In this document: positions 14,332 through 20,713 of the stretch, piece by piece
How positions within the stretch are numbered: position 1 is the first letter of the stretch
Layout: every line of letters starts with the position of its first letter
DNA from: DASVEE01 sp036399695
GTDB taxonomy: Bacteria; Acidobacteriota; Thermoanaerobaculia; Gp7-AA8
Reading direction: 5' to 3'
Assembly (NCBI GenBank): GCA_036399695.1
Contig: DASWMP010000276.1
Location: 1 to 24,662, forward strand
Length of the DNA: 24,662 nt
Translations under genes and position numbers: made by a program
Notes under the pieces: generated by a model
What the model saw: only the letters and a program-made list of their open reading frames with translations
Told to the model about the DNA's origin: nothing
The model's database searches: none

Positions 14332-14970
14332 ATGAGCAAAGTATTCGTCAACATTGCACTCAGCCTCGATGGCTACATGGCACCGGAAGGAATGACCATG
14401 GAGCATTGGGACGACCCCGGCTACAAGAACTGGGGCGCCAAGTGGGGTGCGCTGATGGCCTGGCTCATCAACCAAGAGTACTTCCGCCAGAACCTCAACT
14501 TCGGACCCGGAGGAGAGACCGGTCCGGTCAATGATCTCGTTCGCAGCACCACGGAGCGCATCGGCGCCAACATCATGGGCAAGCGAATGTTCGACCAGGG
14601 CGAGGCCTCCTGGCCAGAAGAGGCTCCGTTTCACACACCCGTCTACGTTCTCACCCACGAGAAACGCGAACCCTGGCCGCGCCCCGGTGGGACGACCTTC
14701 TACTTCATCAATGACGGGCCGGAGCGCGCCCTGGAGCTGGCTCGGGAATCCGCAAGCAGCCGTGATGTCCGCATCTCGGGTGGAGCCAACGTGATCCAGC
14801 AGTACCTGAACCTGGGTGTCGTCGATGAGCTCGAAATCGCCCTGGCCCCCGTGCTGTTCGGCGCCGGCCGCCGCCTCTTCGAGAACCTGGCCCAGCCCGG
14901 GCCGCAGTTTCGCATTGACAAGGTTCTTGATGGTCCAGCCGCCACACACCTGCGTTATGTGCGTCAGTGA
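14332..14970 (+). CDS. RibD/dihydrofolate-reductase-like NADPH-dependent reductase
   Basis: A 212-aa protein of the RibD C-terminal (DHFR-fold) family. It begins MSKVFVNIALSLDGYMAPEG, the usual first strand and SLDG motif, continues with IGANIMGKRMFDQGEASWP (the GR-like cofactor loop region) and PVYVLTHEKREPW, and ends with RISGGANVIQQYLNLGVVDELEIALAPVLFGAGRRLFE, the strongly conserved GG-x-N/T-x2-Q and LAPVL-G-G motifs. Members reduce pterin- or flavin-pathway carbonyl compounds with NADPH; the exact substrate is unknown and true antifolate resistance is not implied. GAGAGG six bases before ATG 14332 is a good ribosome binding site. The gene is intact, on the plus strand against the trend of the island, and sits between two direct copies of the IS-end-like repeat. 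Confidence 0.85.
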   Translation: MSKVFVNIALSLDGYMAPEGMTMEHWDDPGYKNWGAKWGALMAWLINQEYFRQNLNFGPGGETGPVNDLVRSTTERIGANIMGKRMFDQGEASWPEEAPFHTPVYVLTHEKREPWPRPGGTTFYFINDGPERALELARESASSRDVRISGGANVIQQYLNLGVVDELEIALAPVLFGAGRRLFENLAQPGPQFRIDKVLDGPAATHLRYVRQ

Positions 14971-15277
14971 GGGCGCTCGGCCGTGTGACCACGGCCACCC
15001 GACGTGCGTAAGGCGACGCCTGTCGCATCCTTCCACCGGGTCAGGCGGGGCTCGCTTCTCCGGCTTCCTCGGTACCATCAAGGCGCTCCGGCTTTCTGCC
15101 GTCCGTTCGCCCGATTCACTCGTTGGGCCACAGCACGCATTGCTGCGGCTCATGATGAAGTGGGAGTTGCCGTTGCCGGCTCCTTATTGGAACTCGGTCG
15201 GTATTCCGCAAACGTCGCGTAGCGGCGAATGGCAGCAGGGACACGTGGTGATGGGAGGGGCCAACAACAAGTAATAA
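14971..15277. other. Gene-free stretch after the reductase
   Basis: No gene is supported. A short plus-strand frame near 15154-15274 reads KWELPLPAPYWNSVGIPQTS and ends at TAA directly before the IS-end-like repeat; it has no recognised family and may be the decayed end of an older element. No tRNA, terminator or promoter was recognised. Confidence 0.5.
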
Positions 15278-15337
15278 GGTGTAACCTATGTGCCCGGTCT
15301 GATCTGTCACCCATGTTCCCGGTCGCACGGTGAAGTT
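15278..15337 (+). repeat. IS-end-like repeat, copy 3 (most complete)
   Basis: Contains two similar half-sites, TGTAACCTATGTGCCCGGTC and TGTCACCCATGTTCCCGGTC, separated by five bases (16 of 20 positions alike), followed by GCACGGTGAAGTT. The second half and tail match 11457-11490; the full pair matches 14242-14292. It ends about 15 bases before the likely promoter of the DUF4062 gene. Confidence 0.75.
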
Positions 15338-15353
15338 CGGGTGAGATCAGCCA

Positions 15354-15359
15354 TACTAT
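15354..15359 (+). promoter_or_regulatory. Possible -10 element (TACTAT) of the DUF4062 gene
   Basis: TACTAT is followed by CATCACGC and the ATG at 15368, an eight-base gap as in other leaderless-type starts of the window. It lies directly after the IS-end-like repeat, which may supply the upstream promoter part. Confidence 0.35.
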
Positions 15360-15367
15360 CATCACGC

Positions 15368-15652
15368 ATGGTTCAATTCGCACACCGGCGCCTACAAGTC
15401 TTCGTGTCGTCTACTTTCTCAGATCTGATTGCCGAAAGGCAGGCCGCAGTTGAAGCAATCCTGCGCGCAGGCCATATCCCAGCAGGCATGGAACTCTTCG
15501 CTGCTGGAGATGAGAGTCAGATGGAGATCATTAAGCAGTGGATAGACGCATCTGACGTTTTTCTCCTCATTCTCGGCGTACGCTATGGCAGCATCGAGCC
15601 GTTATCCGGCAAAAGCTCGCCGCTCGCATGGATGCGAGCCGATCGTTCGTAA
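15368..15652 (+). pseudogene. DUF4062 N-terminal fragment, truncated
   Basis: The first 80 or so residues are a clear DUF4062 domain: RRLQVFVSSTFSDLIAERQA, then HIPAGMELFAAGDESQMEII, then DASDVFLLILGVRYGSIEP. In intact proteins the next strand (a SYTE-like motif) follows and the domain is joined to an NTPase, TIR-like or other effector region, often in anti-phage or signalling proteins. Here the similarity stops after SGKSSP at about 15620 and the frame ends at 15652 after ten unrelated residues. Sequence from about 15654 on is an IS630-type transposase remnant, so the gene was probably cut by insertion or recombination. The start ATG at 15368 begins the domain a few residues early, as usual for the family. 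Confidence 0.75.
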
Positions 15653-15653
15653 G

Positions 15654-15905
15654 CCGGGTGCGAAAGAGGTTTTTCAAAGAATGTCGCGCGGGACTCGAGG
15701 AGCGACCCCGAAGCCGACGCCGGCCCGCTTTCGCGCTAGCATCATCGCTTCCGTGAAGTCGACCGCGTGCGAGTTGCCAGCACGACTAGACTTACCGTGC
15801 TCGCGGTTCAGCGTTCATGACATCCTCAGCGTGTGATCGAACAAGGAATCGTCGAGTCGATCAGCGCGACGACGATCTGGGAGTGGCTACACGACCTTGG
15901 CGGTT
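15654..15905 (+). mobile_element. IS630-type transposase remnant, frameshifted
   Basis: Two overlapping frames encode the helix-turn-helix part of an IS630-like transposase. The first (to about 15832) reads RFRASIIASVKSTACELPA and LDLPCSRFSVHDILSV; the second (15833-15905) continues IEQGIVESISATTIWEWLHD. In the family these are the VKALACELPA, LPLSRWS and SISRTTVWRWL segments that precede the catalytic DDE domain. The shift at about 15833 and the loss of everything after WLHD, including all catalytic residues, make it non-functional. It directly follows the truncated DUF4062 gene. Confidence 0.7.
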
Positions 15906-16091
15906 CGTCCCATGGACTCATCGATCGTGAATTTTGGGGCGTGACCCTTTGTACGAACAGAAAGCCCTCGCGGGTAGTCGACGGTGGCCAAGCCATTCGC
16001 CTGGCGCTTTACGCGTGTCGATCTTCATCGACTCCTCATCAAGGTAGATGCAGTTCCTCTCGCTGCGTGATCGAACTGAGGGAATAGAGTT

Positions 16092-16307
16092 CTAGAGTGT
16101 GCCACGACCGCTGCAAACACCACACTTCTTCTTTCCTGAGCCGTGACAGAGTTTGCACTCCCGCCAGTCGACGGAGATGAATGTTCCATGATCCCGTTTG
16201 CCCTTACCATGACAATCGGGACATGAGACTGAGCCACGTCCATGGCATTCTCTGCAAGTGGCCACAGTAGTCCTTCTGGTTCGCCTCGTTTCGGTGCTAA
16301 ATATCAA
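16092..16307 (-). CDS. Stand-alone DnaJ-type zinc-finger protein
   Basis: A 71-aa protein made almost entirely of four CxxCxGxG motifs: CRECHGRG, CPDCHGKG, CKLCHGSG and CGVCSGRG. This is the number and arrangement of the DnaJ/Hsp40 cysteine-rich domain, which binds two zinc ions and unfolded polypeptides, but there is no J-domain or substrate-binding region. The likely start is TTG at 16307, which overlaps the stop of the upstream gene by 11 bases and suggests translational coupling; GTG at 16265, directly before the first finger, is an alternative. A weak AGGA lies upstream of the TTG. Together with 16297-16731 and 16803-16916 it forms a compact minus-strand cluster. Confidence 0.7.
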   Translation of the reverse strand: MIFSTETRRTRRTTVATCRECHGRGSVSCPDCHGKGKRDHGTFISVDWRECKLCHGSGKKKCGVCSGRGTL

Positions 16308-16731
16308 AAGTCCTAGTGGTCGCAGGAAATGATTGAATACCTTCCATGAGCTTCTTTAACTCACGAAGGTTGTTCTCGACCGTCTGCTGAATTTCGGCAA
16401 AGCGCATCGGCGTGTCGAGACGATCGTAAACCTCCTGTGTCGGTTCCTCAAGGAAGTGGCCAACAAGCTTCGACCGTTTGTACCGCGGGGGCGGATGCTT
16501 GCCGGCATAACTGTTGGGATGTGTCCTCGCGGTTTCCTGACCTTCCTCATAATCGGGTTCATCTTGGGGATGTTCGTAGACGATCCGTTCCTGAAGACGG
16601 TTCTGCCTAATCGTCGACTTTTCGGCTTCTGAGCAGTGAATCGTCACCATAGCCGATTCGTAATCGGCTTCCTTGGTTCCTCCGAAGAACTTGTTAACTA
16701 ACGGTCGCTTTCGTTCAATCGATACTTTCAT
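16297..16731 (-). CDS. Hypothetical protein of the zinc-finger cluster
   Basis: A 144-aa soluble protein that I do not recognise. It starts MKVSIERKRPLVNKFFGG at ATG 16731, preceded by GAGAGGATTG, the same ribosome-binding segment used by the 37-aa gene upstream. The middle is polar and rich in Glu, Asp, Pro and Tyr (YEHPQDEPDYEEGQE; KHPPPRYKRSK), and the end is an amphipathic helix (FAEIQQTVENNLRELKKLMEGI) that could form a coiled coil. It is flanked by two CxxCxGxG zinc-finger genes on the same strand and overlaps the downstream one, so the three are probably expressed together. An antisense or shadow reading was considered; the overlap, ribosome binding site and lower GC of this segment favour a real gene. 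Confidence 0.6.
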   Translation of the reverse strand: MKVSIERKRPLVNKFFGGTKEADYESAMVTIHCSEAEKSTIRQNRLQERIVYEHPQDEPDYEEGQETARTHPNSYAGKHPPPRYKRSKLVGHFLEEPTQEVYDRLDTPMRFAEIQQTVENNLRELKKLMEGIQSFPATTRTFDI

Positions 16732-16802
16732 CACAATCCTCTCGACGCGATAACAATGCGAGTTGCCATTGCCACGAAGAACACCGCTGCGAACCGCCGC
16801 TG

Positions 16803-16916
16803 TTATCTCCGGCGGCCCGTGCCGCTGCACTCTTGGCAATCGTGGCGATCCTTCTTACCGGTACCCTTGCAGGCAGGGCATAGAGTCGGTGACTTCGGAC
16901 CTTGTTCCATACCCAT
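16803..16916 (-). CDS. 37-aa CxxCxGxG zinc-finger microprotein
   Basis: A very short gene reading MGMEQGPKSPTLCPACKGTG and then KKDRHDCQECSGTGRRR, ending TAA at 16803. It carries two CxxCxGxG motifs (CPACKGTG and CQECSGTG), enough for one DnaJ-like zinc site. ATG 16916 is preceded at eight or nine bases by GAGAGG; a second ATG at 16910 is possible. The same GAGAGGATTG segment precedes the next gene (ATG 16731), 71 bases downstream of this stop. The motif match, ribosome binding site and position beside another CxxCxGxG gene argue against chance, although no family assignment is possible. Confidence 0.6.
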   Translation of the reverse strand: MGMEQGPKSPTLCPACKGTGKKDRHDCQECSGTGRRR

Positions 16917-17018
16917 GGTTCAATCCTCTCGCTCGCTGCTGGTTTGGAAGCTATCATTCCTAGGAGTGATCCGGCGCATCGATTCCCTACCGCACAATTG
17001 TGGAATCGAGCTTCGTCC

Positions 17019-17139
17019 GCCTAACGTTTAAGGCTCTTCCGTACTCATGAGCGAGGCCGCTGCCTCGAAGCGAGATCGCCATCGGCGTCGGGGCGATGGG
17101 TTCGGAACGGATCAGGAGTGCGGAAAGAGCGAGTTGAAC
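17019..17139 (-). other. attC-like palindrome (possible integron recombination site)
   Basis: On the minus strand the segment begins GTTCAAC (fits RYYYAAC) and ends GTTAGGC (fits GTTRRRY), 121 bases in all. Inside these, GCTCTTTCCGCACTC (from 17130) pairs with GAGTACGGAAGAGC (to 17033) except for one extra T, like the extrahelical base of attC sites. The centre carries further inverted sequence. It lies 100 bases upstream of the zinc-finger cluster, and another GTTAGGC is at 17202-17196. No integrase gene is present, the spacers are uneven, and such 7-mers occur by chance, so this is only a candidate. Confidence 0.35.
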
Positions 17140-17149
17140 GGAACCGCGC

Positions 17150-17547
17150 TCTATTTAGACATGGGCATTCAATCGGCGAGTCTCGCTCGCCGGATGCCTA
17201 ACTTTGCCGGTTTGACGCTGCCCGGCAAGGAAAACGGCGGCAGCGCAGGGCCTGAGAACCGATCGTCGAGCACCCGAAGTGCTGAACGTGGTAACGGAGT
17301 GGGCTTGAACCGATGCACCAAGGCGAAGCTAACGCCGTCCGCCTCTTGGCAGCAATGGTCGGGATGGAGTGGGCGAGCGGAGCAGTCATGACGACTCGAC
17401 AACTCGGTTGTGAATCGATGGTATCGATGGTAACCATCGTGCCGACGTGACAGGACGGACACCGCGGAGCAGTGCAGTCCTGCTCCGGCTCGGCGCGCGG
17501 AGGCGGCTCAGTTCCGAGTTGCTCGCGTGCAGGCGGCGTGGGGACTA
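17150..17547. other. Mostly gene-free stretch, possible transposase tail
   Basis: No gene is firmly supported. A minus-strand frame (17599-17198) reads through CPSCHVGTMVTIDTID, a zinc-ribbon-like tail of the sort seen at the end of some transposases, then becomes unstructured; it overlaps the better-supported gene 17548-17799 in another frame. GTTAGGC at 17202-17196 (minus strand) is noted with the attC-like site. Confidence 0.4.
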
Positions 17548-17799
17548 CTACGGAAATTCCGGGAATGCGATTACCGCCGGTGAACCCAGATATGACCATC
17601 CTTCGAACGTCAGACGGTAGTGAATACTACGCTCCTCATGTTCGACCAAACCGTCCGCGATGAGCTCTGCCATCGCCGTCTCGAACGCTTCAGGCGCGAC
17701 GCCGTAACTGCCGGTCAGCGATTGAAAAGGCAGCCGTTTCGCCTTGAAGCGGACAAAGACATTCAGCAGCTTTCGCGCATTCGCCGAGATCTCAGCCAT
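17548..17799 (-). CDS. Small winged-helix-like protein
   Basis: An 83-aa protein, MAEISANARKLLNVFVRFKA to the stop at 17548. The order helix (ARKLLNVFVRFKAK), helix (APEAFETAMAELIADGLVE) and beta-hairpin wing (HEERSIHYRLTFEGWSYL) is that of small winged helix-turn-helix DNA-binding proteins. No enzymatic motif is present. A GTGGGA stretch upstream of ATG 17799 may serve as ribosome binding site. It stands alone in the island with no clear partner and could be a regulator left from a larger module. Confidence 0.55.
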   Translation of the reverse strand: MAEISANARKLLNVFVRFKAKRLPFQSLTGSYGVAPEAFETAMAELIADGLVEHEERSIHYRLTFEGWSYLGSPAVIAFPEFP

Positions 17800-18240
17800 C
17801 GTGCAATCCCACTCGACTAAAACTGCGCTTCTCGTGCCGCAGTTGGCTCATTGAACTTCTTCCGTTGCAGGTACAGCACTCTTGCCGGCGCGTCAATGCG
17901 CCGTCCAAGCAAGACGGCTGAGCCCGACGTTCCGTGGGGTGCGGCAGGACTGTGACGTCGCTACTCAGATCCGAGGACGGCAGAGTTTGAACTTGTGGTG
18001 CGCGGATCACGATCGGTTTCAGAGTTCCCGCGGTGAGGAATTTTCTGCGCGAAAGCTGCCGAATTGATGTGGTTGTTGGGTGACGAAGGCTCCGTCCGCG
18101 ACTCCTCCGGTGACTTCTCGCGAATCAATAGCATTCCTCCGCCGCGCCACAACGCGTACGCGCCCAGGCAAGAGAACGCCAACCACATGGTATTGAAACC
18201 GAAGCACTCCGCTGAAAGACAGGCAGCCGGAGAGGATGCT
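17800..18240. other. No gene supported; decayed sequence
   Basis: Only fragments are seen. On the minus strand, 18188-17961 could encode a membrane-helix peptide (MWLAFSCLGAYALWRGGGML) followed by a polar tail, but it has no ribosome binding site or recognised family and runs on from the XRE fragment in another frame. It may be the remains of the same gene. Confidence 0.4.
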
Positions 18241-18411
18241 CGTGGCTACGAGTTGGGCGAGTGCGTCCTGCGTCAGGTTGCGTTCCAGGCGTAGCTCGCG
18301 GAGCTGCCGGCCGAAGATCTCGCCTTCCGGTTGCGTCTTGGGCGTGATTCGCGGAGGTTCCGATTGACTGAGAGCGTTCGCGTTGGTCAAGGAACTGCTG
18401 GTGGGAAACAT
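18241..18411 (-). pseudogene. XRE-family helix-turn-helix fragment
   Basis: From ATG 18411 the minus-strand frame encodes a polar leader and then EIFGRQLRELRLERNLTQDA and LAQLV, the first two-and-a-half helices of an XRE/Cro-type DNA-binding domain. The rest of the helix-turn-helix (the SxxxIExG part) is missing, and the frame continues into unrelated sequence. A membrane-helix segment in a second frame follows, so the gene seems to have decayed by deletion and frameshift. The right boundary is approximate. Confidence 0.5.
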
Positions 18412-18646
18412 GAACAACACAGGACTCCGAGCCTATCGCGCGGGCTCGGAAAAGCGCCTTGATGCGCAGCATGACCCGCGTAAGGCAGCCATGCCTCGCC
18501 GAGGCACGCGAGCAGCCGGGCTGGAAGCTCGGAACGCCGGCGCGCTCGGGTTACCTCGCGTACACGGCGCAAGGAGTTGGCTCGATCAACTCACACTATT
18601 CGGCTCGTGGGTGCGCGCTGCATCGGCTGGTCACGCCACTCGAGTA
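18412..18646. other. No gene seen; island's right junction zone
   Basis: No coding region is supported. The zone ends at a perfect CTCGAGTA-C-TACTCGAG palindrome (18639-18655) that overlaps the stop of the truncated hydrolase at 18647, close to the point where block-type sequence resumes. Confidence 0.4.
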
Positions 18647-18853
18647 CTACTCGAGCTGCGGCCGAACGCCTCCTCTCCGTCTCCCGAGCGTTGCGGCGAG
18701 GCGCGCGGCATAGCGCGGCAGCGTTTCGCGCGGATCGGCGGGCGCGATCCAGTCGATGAGACGGATGTCACGGACGGCGCGCTGACCGGCAAAGAGACGT
18801 TCGTCGGCGCCGATCCCGGGGAGGACGTAAAGCGGCAGCGCCACGAGCGGCAT
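18647..18853 (-). pseudogene. Alpha/beta hydrolase N-terminal fragment
   Basis: A 68-aa remnant starting MPLVALPLYVLPGIGADERL at ATG 18853. LPGIGADERLF and VRDIRLIDWIAPADPRETLP followed by YAARLAATL are the first two strands and helix of a small alpha/beta hydrolase; the nucleophile elbow (G-x-S-x-G) expected about 20 residues later is absent, because similarity ends near 18690 and the frame stops at 18647. It matches the codon style of the right block, so it is best read as a resident gene cut by the island. Confidence 0.65.
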
Positions 18854-18885
18854 CGTAGGAGCGCGGAGAGCACAGCACGCGAAAC

Positions 18886-18917
18886 AGAATGGCCGGCTCT
18901 TTCGAGCCGGCCATTCT
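18886..18917 (-). terminator. Perfect 14-bp hairpin, likely terminator of the DUF3617 gene
   Basis: AGAATGGCCGGCTC (18886-18899) and GAGCCGGCCATTCT (18904-18917) form a perfect 14-bp stem with a TTTC loop, 25 bases past the stop of the minus-strand gene at 18942. The downstream tract on the minus strand is only weakly U-rich (GTTTCG), so efficiency is uncertain. Confidence 0.7.
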
Positions 18918-18941
18918 TGATTCGCGCGATGTAAAGAGCGG

Positions 18942-19355
18942 CTACTTCTCGCAGGTGCCCAGGTATTTGCCCGTGTACTTCGTGGTCATTTCCTGGTCCT
19001 GGACGTTCATCTTCATCGTGCCGCTGTAGCTCTCGGCCGTGTAGGTGATCTCGCCGGTGCCGGTGGTCTTCTGTTTCGGGCAGTCGATGGTCCACGTCAC
19101 CTTGTTGCCGTCGACCTTGTAGTCGCCAACTTTGCAGTCGCTCTTGGCGTCCTTGGGAACGGCCTTGTTCGGATCCTTGAGATCCTCTTCCGTCACACAC
19201 ACTTCGGTGTTGATGGCCGGCATCTTGATCGGCATGCCGGGGATCTCCATCTGCATCGTCACTTTCCACTTGCCCGGCTTCTGCGGGCTGTCGGCGGCGA
19301 ACAGCGGGGTGACGAACAGCGCTACTGCGAGCACAGCAAGGCCACGAAGCTTCAT
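18942..19355 (-). CDS. DUF3617 family exported protein
   Basis: A 137-aa periplasmic protein. The signal peptide is about residues 1-20 (MKLRGLAVLAVALFVTPLFA). The mature part follows the DUF3617 pattern: KPGKWKVTMQMEIPGMP near the start, a Cys in TEVCVTEEDL, DCKVGDYKVDGNKVTWTIDC in the middle, and a closing GTMKM...YTGKYLGTC beta strand, with cysteines likely paired in disulfides. Its role is unknown; members are small secreted proteins of many Gram-negative bacteria. ATG 19355 has AGGAG nine bases upstream and was chosen over an earlier in-frame ATG because it starts the signal peptide. It has its own -10 box at 19389-19384 and a hairpin terminator, so it is probably a single-gene transcript. 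Confidence 0.88.
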   Translation of the reverse strand: MKLRGLAVLAVALFVTPLFAADSPQKPGKWKVTMQMEIPGMPIKMPAINTEVCVTEEDLKDPNKAVPKDAKSDCKVGDYKVDGNKVTWTIDCPKQKTTGTGEITYTAESYSGTMKMNVQDQEMTTKYTGKYLGTCEK

Positions 19356-19383
19356 CGTTTTGTCTCCTGGGTTGGTTTCAAAT

Positions 19384-19389
19384 ATTTTA
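19384..19389 (-). promoter_or_regulatory. -10 element (TAAAAT) of the DUF3617 gene
   Basis: On the minus strand, TGCTAAAATATTTG gives a TAAAAT hexamer about 28 bases before ATG 19355. This predicts a 20-base leader that holds the AGGAG ribosome binding site, in contrast to the leaderless-type genes. It lies between the stop of the upstream binding-protein gene (19401) and the start. Confidence 0.5.
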
Positions 19390-19400
19390 GCACGCACCGA

Positions 19401-20576
19401 TTACGGCTTCACCCACCCCGCGAAGTTCATCTGGCCGTTCTCGATCTTGATCATGGCCACCGGCTTGATCGGATCGCGCTCGGGGCCCATGGTGATGGGA
19501 CCGGAGACGCCCTGGTAATCCTTCGTCTTCGCGATCTCGTCGCGAATCGCTTTGCGGTCCAGGGAGTTGGCCCGCGTCACCGCCTCGGCGAAAACCATGA
19601 GCGCGTCGTAGCCGAGGGCCGCGGTGGCCTCGGGATTCCGGCCGTGACGCTGCTTGATCTTGGAGACGAAGTTCTGGACCAGCGGACGCGTCTCGCCGAC
19701 GAAGTAGTGATCGGAAAAATAGGAATTCTCGATGGACTTGCCGCCGATCTCGATCACTGACGGCGAGTCCCAGCCGTCGCCGCCGACGAGCGGCACGTTG
19801 ATGCCGAGGTCGCGGGCCTGGATGGCGATCTGACCGACGTCGGTGTAGAAGCCGGGGATGAACAGCACCTCGGGCGCAGCGCTGCGGATGGTCGTGAGCT
19901 GCGGACGGAACTCGGTGTCGCCACCGGTGTAGCTCTGCTGCGCCACCACCTTGCCGCCGTTCGCCTCGAACTCCTTGGCGAAGAACTCCGCGAGGCCGAC
20001 CGAGTAGTCGTTCTTCTTGTCGAGCAGGATGGCGGCTTTCGTCAGCTTCAGGTTCTGGCGGACGAAGGCGGCGAGCGCTTTCCCCTGGTACGGATCGGTG
20101 AAGCAGACGCGAAAGATGTACTCCCCTTTCTGCGTCACGGCCGGATTGGTCGATGACGGCGAGATCATCGGAACACCGTTCGCCTGGGCGATCGGCGCGG
20201 CGGCGAGGGACTGGTTGGACGAGTTCTCGCCGATGAGCGCCACGACCTGATTACTGGTGATGAGTTTCGTGACCACGGACGCCGCTTCCTCGGCGCGCCC
20301 CTGATCGTCCTCGACGACGAGGCGAATCTTGCGGCCCAGCAGGCCGCCGCGGGCGTTGATCTCCTCGGCGGCGAGGCGGACACCCTGCACCGTGGAGGTG
20401 CCGAAGGAGGCCTGATCTCCCGAGAGCGCACCGTAGACGCCGACCGGAATTTCACCTGTTGAGGCCGTGGTTTGGGCTTGCCGTTCAGCAGGGGGCTGGC
20501 AGGCCGTGATCCCTCCGGCAGTAATGGCGGCGATCGCCAGGGCCGTGGCCGCGGCGAATAGACTTCGGATCTTCAC
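19401..20576 (-). CDS. ABC transporter substrate-binding lipoprotein, LivJ-like
   Basis: A 391-aa type I periplasmic binding protein of the branched-chain amino acid family (Peripla_BP_6). The N-terminus is a lipoprotein signal with Cys26 (TAGGITAC), then a Gln/Thr-rich linker. Family landmarks: IPVGVYGALSGDQASFG, GVRLAAEEINARGGLLGRKI, EDDQGRAEEAASVVTKLI, ALIGENSSNQSLAAAPIAQA and MISPSSTNPAVT, and later AILLDKKNDYSVGLAEFF and GGDGWDSPSVIEIGG. The ligand is not determinable; such proteins bind amino acids, amides or aromatic acids. No permease or ATPase gene adjoins it, so it may serve a transporter elsewhere or act as a sensor. The start is GTG at 20576, with GAGGGGAG about ten bases upstream. 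Confidence 0.92.
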   Translation of the reverse strand: MKIRSLFAAATALAIAAITAGGITACQPPAERQAQTTASTGEIPVGVYGALSGDQASFGTSTVQGVRLAAEEINARGGLLGRKIRLVVEDDQGRAEEAASVVTKLITSNQVVALIGENSSNQSLAAAPIAQANGVPMISPSSTNPAVTQKGEYIFRVCFTDPYQGKALAAFVRQNLKLTKAAILLDKKNDYSVGLAEFFAKEFEANGGKVVAQQSYTGGDTEFRPQLTTIRSAAPEVLFIPGFYTDVGQIAIQARDLGINVPLVGGDGWDSPSVIEIGGKSIENSYFSDHYFVGETRPLVQNFVSKIKQRHGRNPEATAALGYDALMVFAEAVTRANSLDRKAIRDEIAKTKDYQGVSGPITMGPERDPIKPVAMIKIENGQMNFAGWVKP

Positions 20577-20601
20577 GTTTTCGCTTTCTCCCCTCAGCGG
20601 C

Positions 20602-20607
20602 TAGAAT
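20602..20607 (+). promoter_or_regulatory. -10 element (TAGAAT) upstream of efp
   Basis: TAGAAT predicts transcription from about 20614 and thus a 100-base leader before the efp ATG at 20714. The leader would contain the whole inverted heptamer array 20629-20695. The divergent binding-protein gene starts 26 bases to the left. Confidence 0.5.
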
Positions 20608-20628
20608 GCCGCGGCTTTCCAAGAGCGA

Positions 20629-20695
20629 CGTTGTCCGTTTCCCATTGCCCGTTTCCCGTCCCTCGCGGACAACGGGCAACGGAAAACGGAAAACG
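20629..20695. repeat. GTTGTCC heptamer array with inverted arms in the efp leader
   Basis: The left arm 20629-20658 consists of GTTGTCC-like units (GTTGTCC, GTTTCCC, ATTGCCC, GTTTCCC). The right arm 20667-20695 is the complementary set (GGACAAC, GGGCAAC, GGAAAAC, GGAAAAC). The spacer is only about eight bases, so the RNA would form a long imperfect hairpin ending 18 bases before the efp start. Confidence 0.88.
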
Positions 20696-20713
20696 CACAT
20701 CGAAAGGATACAC

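Noticed and set aside
17198..17599. 133-codon minus-strand frame with CPSCHVG
   Set aside because: The zinc-ribbon-like motif is suggestive of a transposase tail, but most of the frame is unstructured and it overlaps a better gene; kept only as a note on the gap.
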